The translations under genes and the position numbers were made by a program. Source: an uncultured Acidimicrobiales bacterium (GTDB lineage Bacteria; Actinomycetota; Acidimicrobiia; Acidimicrobiales; UBA10347). From it: DNA of 11,430 bases. The DNA is taken from contig CALDGN010000329.1 of the NCBI GenBank assembly GCA_937942965.1, positions 1 through 11,430 of the forward strand. The letters are read 5' to 3'. A model generated the notes under the pieces. It ran no database searches. It saw only the letters and a program-made list of their open reading frames with translations, and was not told the DNA's origin. Shown here piece by piece: positions 5,374 through 11,430 of this stretch; the stretch's first letter is position 1, and each line of letters begins with the position of its first letter.

Positions 5374-7473
5374 ATGCACACCCCCCGACTCCACCGTGGA
5401 CTGGCCGTACTCGCCGCTTGCATGATGCTCGCGGCCGCCTGCGGCAGCTCATCCGACGCTCCTACCGCAAGCGCTCCCAGCGATCCAGCACCGGCGGACA
5501 CCCCGACCACGGCTGCATCGACTGACGCACCAACGCCGGCGGCTGCACCGATCACGGCCGCACCGATCCTCGACGCAAAGGGCGATGGCAGCATCACGAT
5601 TGGCGATGACGAATGGCCGTTCCTCTTCGTCGAGCCATCGTTGGACGGCGAGGATGGGCCAGCGCTGATCGCCTACTTCAACACCGAAGATGCCCCCGGC
5701 GTCGTGCTCGTCCCGATCGACCTGGCGATCGAGGCACCCTCGGGCGACGTCATCGTCCTGACGCCCGACGGCAACGAGTTGACGGCCAACGCACCTCTAT
5801 TCGACCAAGGCGAAGACGAGAGCATTCTCGCCTCGGGCTCACTCGTCGACGGCAGTGGGACATCGACCGACTTCTCCTTTGAGCTGCGCTTTGGCGTCGG
5901 CAACAGCTCGTTCGAACTCGACGGCAACCGAGCGATCGTGCGGGGCGACCTGGGATCGCACACCTATGACCAGGTCCAGTACCTGATCGACACGCACCCC
6001 GAGATCGACACGCTGGTCCTCCAAGACATCGGCGGTTCGGTGAACGACGAAGTCAATGTGCAGACCGGACGCCTGGTTCGAGGCGCTGGCTACACCACCT
6101 ATGTTCCAGCCGACGGCGAGATCTACTCCGGCGGCGTCGACCTGTTCGCCGCAGGTGCTGTCCGGATCGCCGAGCCAGGTGCCGTCATCGGCGTGCACTC
6201 CTGGTGCTGCGGAGCCGACGGTGAGACTGCCGACGTGATCCCGCAGGACGACCCCGCGCACCAACACCAGATTGACTACTTCACGCTCATGCTTGGCCCG
6301 GAGCTTGGGCCTGCGTTCTACTTCTTCACCCTCCAGGCAGCCCCGTTCGACGGCATCGATCCGATGACACCAGCCGAGCTTGACTTCTTCGATGTCGTGA
6401 GCGCCGACGGCGTTCTTGCGGAACCGGCCGACATCACCGCTGCGGCGCAACAAGCTGTTGATGGGCCGCTCGCGACCCCGGCCGAGGTCGGCGACGCCCT
6501 TCGGGACGCTGTCGGCGAGGGGCCAGCCCCAGCAACCGTGCTCACGCTCGACGAGCCCGGTCGGGTCGTGCTCGTCGCCGAACCGACCGCCACCGAACCC
6601 GGGCGCGTCATCGACGTTGCCCTCGGCGGATCACCTGGCGCCTGGACGGTGATGACGGCGACCGAGTTGGCCATCCCAACCACCTCGCGCGATCAAGGCG
6701 GGGCCGACGAAACCACTTCGGCACTCGACCTGACGATCGGCACGTTGCCGGATGGCCTCGAGCCGCTCGCCGACGTCTTTGTCAAGCACGTTGACGTGTG
6801 GGGCATCCACATCGTGGCAACCGAGTCGACCGACGATGCCGACGTGCTCCATGCGGCGAACGTCATGGCGCAGTACCTCGACAACGACGCTGACGGCGCA
6901 CCGGACGATGCGGCCGTCGTTGCATCGATGGTGTCGAATCGAGCCACGCTCCTCATGGCGGCAACGCCCGACGAGTTCGAGGCACTCGACGGTCAGACGC
7001 TGGACCGGATCTTCGACTTCGTCGGACGGGGCGGACAAGATCTCTACGGGAGCGAAACGAACCCGTCGAATGGCTTCGATGCGTCACTCGAAGAAGTCCA
7101 CCACCTCATTCTGAACACCGGCTGGTCGGTCGTGTATCCCGACCAGCTCGGCATCAGCGAAGCGAGCGAGCTTGGGGCAGCACTCGATCTGGCTCGAGGT
7201 GGACGCTTTGAAAACGTGCCCGCTTCGTACCCCGACGGCGCCTGGTTCACCTACGACGACCGCACCTGCGAGTACGACTGCATGCTCACGGAGTACTTCT
7301 ACTGGGTTCACACCAGCCTGCTCGGCGCACAAGCTGAACGGGCAGACGAGATCGGTCACGAATGGCGACTCGTCTCGCCGGAACAAGTCCGGTCTGGAGA
7401 TGCGGCCGCCGTCGCCTTGATCGACTCGCTTCCCCTGCCCACCACGATCCCCGACGGCAGCTACGCCAGCTAA
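5374..7473 (+). CDS. Secreted lipoprotein: Clp/SppA-like serine-protease domain fused to an unrecognised C-terminal domain
   Basis: This 699-residue protein is predicted to be a lipid-anchored surface protein. The chosen ATG gives a typical lipoprotein signal: two arginines, a hydrophobic stretch and LAAAC-GSSS with lipidated Cys23. A Pro/Ala/Thr/Ser-rich spacer reaches about residue 62. Residues about 185-345 resemble the ClpP/crotonase-fold serine proteases of the SppA/COG3904 kind: LVLQDIGGS (214-222) for the oxyanion Gly-Gly, EIYSGGVDLFAAGAVR (249-264) with candidate nucleophile Ser252, and GAVIGVHSW (269-277) with candidate His275. From about 465 to the end is a second domain I cannot name. 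It has a DxDxDG calcium-loop-like DNDADGAPDD (503-512), LEEVHHLI (572-579), a CEYDC cysteine pair (632-636) and conserved-looking aromatic motifs. An earlier in-frame ATG at 5170 would overlap the kinase and bury the signal, so I rejected it. The gene diverges from the kinase, 131 bases apart. Protease activity is inferred, not shown. Confidence 0.85.
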   Translation: MHTPRLHRGLAVLAACMMLAAACGSSSDAPTASAPSDPAPADTPTTAASTDAPTPAAAPITAAPILDAKGDGSITIGDDEWPFLFVEPSLDGEDGPALIAYFNTEDAPGVVLVPIDLAIEAPSGDVIVLTPDGNELTANAPLFDQGEDESILASGSLVDGSGTSTDFSFELRFGVGNSSFELDGNRAIVRGDLGSHTYDQVQYLIDTHPEIDTLVLQDIGGSVNDEVNVQTGRLVRGAGYTTYVPADGEIYSGGVDLFAAGAVRIAEPGAVIGVHSWCCGADGETADVIPQDDPAHQHQIDYFTLMLGPELGPAFYFFTLQAAPFDGIDPMTPAELDFFDVVSADGVLAEPADITAAAQQAVDGPLATPAEVGDALRDAVGEGPAPATVLTLDEPGRVVLVAEPTATEPGRVIDVALGGSPGAWTVMTATELAIPTTSRDQGGADETTSALDLTIGTLPDGLEPLADVFVKHVDVWGIHIVATESTDDADVLHAANVMAQYLDNDADGAPDDAAVVASMVSNRATLLMAATPDEFEALDGQTLDRIFDFVGRGGQDLYGSETNPSNGFDASLEEVHHLILNTGWSVVYPDQLGISEASELGAALDLARGGRFENVPASYPDGAWFTYDDRTCEYDCMLTEYFYWVHTSLLGAQAERADEIGHEWRLVSPEQVRSGDAAAVALIDSLPLPTTIPDGSYAS

Positions 7474-7496
7474 CCCACGGGCCCAGTGACCCAGGA

Positions 7497-7510
7497 TCCT
7501 CAATAGAGGA
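7497..7510 (+). promoter_or_regulatory. Small hairpin pairing with a purine-rich ribosome-site-like sequence
   Basis: TCCTC (7497-7501) is followed by loop AATA and GAGGA (7506-7510), a perfect 5-bp stem. The 3' arm is most of the AGAGGAG stretch, the best Shine-Dalgarno-like sequence before the next gene. It could mask ribosome binding, but AGAGGAG is 2 bases from a GTG at 7514 and over 20 bases from the ATG I prefer at 7535, so its role is unclear. Confidence 0.3.
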
Positions 7511-7534
7511 GATGTGTCGCCGACGGAACATGCC

Positions 7535-8785
7535 ATGGGTCTCTTCGGTCGCAAAAAGTCCACCCCTCCCCCGGCGGTGCCTGCCGTGCCGGGCGTGCCC
7601 GCGGATGCAATGGCGACCGGCGACTTCGAGATCGTCGTGCGAGCGCTCGCCTCGCAGATGTCGGGACATCCCGTGGTCGAAGAGGGCAACGACACCATCG
7701 CGGTCGGCAACAACAAGCACTACCTGGGCAACCTGCGCGCTGGTTGGGAGAATCGCCCTGCGGGTGAGCGCGAGATCTATCTGCGCAACGCGCTGCACGG
7801 CTTCCACAAGTCGGAGCTCCGCAACATGGACACGCTGGACACCTCGATGCTGCGTCCCGGCATTCGTTCGCAGTGGACCGCGAACCTGATGCTGCTCATG
7901 GCGCAGCAACACTCACCCGGCGTCATTCCCGATGCTGGCGCCACGATCGCCTACCGGCCCATGGCCGATGGCATCGTTCGGGTGCTGATCTGGGATACCC
8001 CGACGACGATGAGCCTCGTCAACGAAAGCCAGCTCAGCGACTGGGGCGCAGACTTCGATCAGCTCTGGGACATCGCGGTCGCCAACCTCGCCAACGATCC
8101 GAAGACCGGCGGTTGGGCTGCCGCCAACAAGACGGTGTGGATCTCACTCGACGAAGACGACTACTGCGCCGAGCGCATCTTTGTCGACGGGCATCTGGAT
8201 CCGACGAGCCTCGGCGAGCACGTCGTTCTGTTCCACCCCCACCGCAACGTCGTGATCCTCGCCGATCTCATGGATCCCGAAGGTCTCGCAGTCGCCGCCG
8301 AGCTTGCACTGCAGAACCTCAACAAGCCGAACCCGGTGTGCTTCACGCCGATCGTCGGCCGAGGACTGCACTGGCATCCGCTCCAGCTCGAAGCAGGCCA
8401 TCCGGCCGCAGCGAAGGTCGCTCATCTGCGCACGGCCGAACGGGCCCAGACCTATGGGCACCAGAAGCAGATGCTCGAAGCCATCCATGGCGAAGAGCTG
8501 TTCATCGCGTCGTACACGGCGTTCGATCATCCCGAGCACGGCATCACGAGTGTCGCGACGTGGAGCGAAGGTGTCGACACGCTGCTGCCGCGCGCCGAAC
8601 GGGTCGCGTTCGTGAGCGGCTTCGACCTGCCCGAACCCGAGGTGTTCCAAGTCCCGTGGCCGGCGGCCGAGTCCGTGGTGGGGCATCGCCTCGAACGCAC
8701 CGATCACTATCCCGACCGCTGGCGCGTGACCAGCTTCCCGGGCCCCGACGAGCTCGCCACGTTGCGCGCCCACGCCATCGACTGA
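7535..8785 (+). CDS. YtpQ/DUF1444-like cytosolic protein of unknown function
   Basis: This is a 416-residue soluble protein without signal peptide or membrane segment. It opens with MGLFGRKK and a Pro/Val/Ala-rich spacer (about residues 10-25), then a globular region. NTIAVGNN-like and LGNLRAGWE segments near residues 53-75, a middle stretch VRVLIWDTPTTMSLVNESQL and a following WDIAVANLAND recall the DUF1444 (YtpQ) family, where a region near a 'D-T-P-x-x-M' strand precedes 'A-x-x-N-L'. I know no biochemical function for that family. The C-terminal half (about 220-416) is rich in His and Trp (GRGLHWHPLQLEAGH) and has no motif I can name. The start is uncertain. ATG 7535 gives a natural MGLFGRKK N-terminus. 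GTG 7514 would add seven residues and sits just after AGAGGAG, too close for a normal ribosome site. The gene follows the lipoprotein by about 60 bases in the same direction and may be read through from it. Confidence 0.8.
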   Translation: MGLFGRKKSTPPPAVPAVPGVPADAMATGDFEIVVRALASQMSGHPVVEEGNDTIAVGNNKHYLGNLRAGWENRPAGEREIYLRNALHGFHKSELRNMDTLDTSMLRPGIRSQWTANLMLLMAQQHSPGVIPDAGATIAYRPMADGIVRVLIWDTPTTMSLVNESQLSDWGADFDQLWDIAVANLANDPKTGGWAAANKTVWISLDEDDYCAERIFVDGHLDPTSLGEHVVLFHPHRNVVILADLMDPEGLAVAAELALQNLNKPNPVCFTPIVGRGLHWHPLQLEAGHPAAAKVAHLRTAERAQTYGHQKQMLEAIHGEELFIASYTAFDHPEHGITSVATWSEGVDTLLPRAERVAFVSGFDLPEPEVFQVPWPAAESVVGHRLERTDHYPDRWRVTSFPGPDELATLRAHAID

Positions 8786-8843
8786 GCGTGCGACCAGAAC
8801 CTCGGTTGCCGCCGCTGGCGCGCGAACCCGTGCATAGGCGAAT

Positions 8844-10445
<1,602 letters not shown>

Positions 10446-10459
10446 CAGCGCTGACCAAC

Positions 10460-11035
10460 GTGCAACCCCGCTTGACGTACCGCCCTATTCGAGGCGGCCG
10501 CCGCCGGTTGCGTGTGATGTTCGCGCTCCTCGCGCTGTTCGGGGCCTGGTTCATCTGGTCCGCCATCAGCGACGTGCTCGCAGCGGACAACCCGTGGTCC
10601 GCCCCGCCTGGGGCATTGCCGAACCAGGTCGCTCCGATCTTCGGCCTTGTGTTCGCCGGCGCCTGGTTTGCTGCGCTCGGGTGGAATCTGTACTGCTTCG
10701 GGTGGCGCATCCCGGACACGGTGATCGTGACCAGCGATGACATCGTGCATTGGCGATTGCTCTTCAGTTCCCACAGCGAGCCGCTCGATTCGTTCGAACG
10801 CCTGGACCCGGACCTTTTCGGCATGGCGCCACGACTCTCGGCGCCGGGGCCGAGTTTCAACCTGCTCGTCACCACCGGATTCGACGAGTTTGCGCGACAT
10901 CTCTTCGCTCGCAACCGGCAGCTTCGCCCGCCACCCATGACCCCGATCGGCCGCATGCGCGGGGCCGGCGGGCGGAAACGCTCGCGACTTCAGGTCGAAC
11001 ACGTACCGCCTGCACCCGGAGCCGCGACCCGCTGA
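10460..11035 (+). CDS. Small membrane protein with two transmembrane helices, function unknown
   Basis: This 191-residue protein has a basic N-terminus (RPIRGGRRRLR), a first hydrophobic helix at about residues 19-41 and a second at about 58-81. A roughly 110-residue hydrophilic tail follows. The inside-positive arrangement suggests both termini face the cytoplasm. The start of the tail (RIPDTVIVTSDDIVHWRLLFSSH) has the strand-like pattern of a bacterial PH-like domain after two helices, a common layout in small actinobacterial membrane proteins, but this is a loose resemblance. The far C-terminus is rich in Arg/Pro. The start is a GTG 14 bases after the acyl-CoA ligase stop, with no clear ribosome site. 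An ATG at codon 20 would delete part of the first helix. Codon bias and close spacing support a real gene co-transcribed with the ligase. Confidence 0.72.
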   Translation: MQPRLTYRPIRGGRRRLRVMFALLALFGAWFIWSAISDVLAADNPWSAPPGALPNQVAPIFGLVFAGAWFAALGWNLYCFGWRIPDTVIVTSDDIVHWRLLFSSHSEPLDSFERLDPDLFGMAPRLSAPGPSFNLLVTTGFDEFARHLFARNRQLRPPPMTPIGRMRGAGGRKRSRLQVEHVPPAPGAATR

Positions 11036-11040
11036 CACCG

Positions 11041-11064
11041 CTTGCGGCGCGAACGTGCCGCGAG
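11041..11064 (+). terminator. Strong hairpin just after the membrane-protein gene, possible terminator without a U-run
   Basis: CTTGCGGCGC (11041-11050) and GTGCCGCGAG (11055-11064) pair over 10 bp, two of them G-U, around a GAAC loop. It begins five bases after the stop codon at 11033-11035 and precedes the next gene. No T-run follows, so classical Rho-independent termination is doubtful. Confidence 0.4.
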
Positions 11065-11105
11065 AACCTGCGCATCCGTTGTCGAACAGACAGAATGGCG
11101 ACCGC

Positions 11106-11430
11106 ATGGACGCACACCTTCAACCGTTCCGCGACCCGCTCGACGAGAACCTGCCGCTCGTGATCACGGGCGGCGATGGCTGCTTCGTCATCGACGACAC
11201 CGGCAAGAGCTACCTCGACGCCGCGGCTGCACTCTGGTGCACCTCGCTCGGCTTCTCGAACGAACGCCTCATCGCGGCCGCTGAACGCCAGTACCGATCG
11301 CTCCCCTACTACCACTCGATGATGGGTCGGACCTCGGGTCGAAGCGAAGAGCTCGCCCAAGTTCTGACCGCTCGTCTGCCCGGCGACCTCAACCACGTGT
11401 TCTTCGCCTCGTCGGGCAGCGAGGCCGTCG
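11106..11430 (+). CDS. Class III PLP-dependent aminotransferase, N-terminal part (cut by window end)
   Basis: This frame starts at ATG 11106 and is still open at the last base, giving 108 codons of an expected 430-460. It shows the family N-terminus: HLQPFRDP, a GGDGCFVIDDTGKSYLDAAAALW segment (about residues 22-44) equivalent to the usual 'G-x-x-x-x-D-x-x-G-x-x-Y-L-D-x-x-x-x-L-W', then ERLIAAAERQ. It ends in VFFASSGSEAV (98-108), the phosphate-anchoring SGSEA motif. These enzymes move an amino group from an omega-amino acid or amine (for example beta-alanine, taurine, GABA or a diamine) to pyruvate or 2-oxoglutarate. The lysine that binds PLP lies beyond the window. The substrate cannot be told from this part. 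It is separated by 70 bases and a hairpin from the gene before it, so it may have its own promoter, though I see no convincing -35/-10. Confidence 0.92.
   Translation, partial: MDAHLQPFRDPLDENLPLVITGGDGCFVIDDTGKSYLDAAAALWCTSLGFSNERLIAAAERQYRSLPYYHSMMGRTSGRSEELAQVLTARLPGDLNHVFFASSGSEAV

Noticed and set aside
8786..8843. Hairpin GGTTGCC/GGC...AACC before the acyl-CoA ligase.
   Set aside because: The pairing needs a five-base bulge and is weak. Such stems are expected by chance in GC-rich DNA.

Overview
The window is 11.4 kb of high-GC, densely packed bacterial DNA with strong G/C bias at third codon positions. It reads as chromosomal sequence from a high-GC actinobacterium. A marine Acidimicrobiia-like host is my guess from the lipoprotein, rhodanese and acyl-CoA ligase styles, not something proven. 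I see no rRNA, tRNA, CRISPR array, transposase or phage gene. No gap between genes exceeds about 160 bases.

Layout. Bases 1-80 are an AT- and homopolymer-rich edge that does not look like the rest. They lead into the 3' part of a sphingosine-1-phosphate-lyase-like PLP enzyme (81-593, +). Tail to tail with it is a GAF-GGDEF-EAL cyclic-di-GMP protein (609-2411, -). Diverging from that is a two-domain rhodanese-type sulfurtransferase (2571-3422, +). A DesK/NarX-type histidine kinase and its NarL-type response regulator form a translationally coupled minus-strand pair (3438-5242). Diverging from the kinase is a large secreted lipoprotein with a Clp/SppA-like serine-protease domain fused to an unrecognised C-terminal domain (5374-7473, +). 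Four plus-strand genes follow: a YtpQ/DUF1444-like cytosolic protein, a complete AMP-forming acyl-CoA ligase, a small two-helix membrane protein, and the first 108 codons of a class III aminotransferase cut by the window end.

The standout is the sulfurtransferase. The simple open frame ends at a TGA at 3288-3290, exactly where the catalytic cysteine of the rhodanese active-site loop should be. The frame then continues for 43 codons with perfect family-like sequence and 88% G/C-ending codons, up to a TAG at 3420-3422. The RNA starting at that UGA can fold into a 52-nt stem-loop (3288-3339) with a GGUC apical loop 20 nt after the UGA, the layout expected of a bacterial SECIS element. I therefore read the gene as a selenocysteine-containing sulfurtransferase (Sec240, 283 residues) rather than a truncated 239-residue protein. 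The Sec machinery (SelA, SelB, SelC, SelD) is not in the window and would have to be elsewhere in the genome.

The genes do not form one obvious pathway. The kinase/regulator pair and the divergent protease-like lipoprotein may be a functional unit (envelope sensing plus surface proteolysis). The acyl-CoA ligase and the following membrane protein may be co-transcribed. These links are inferred from position only.
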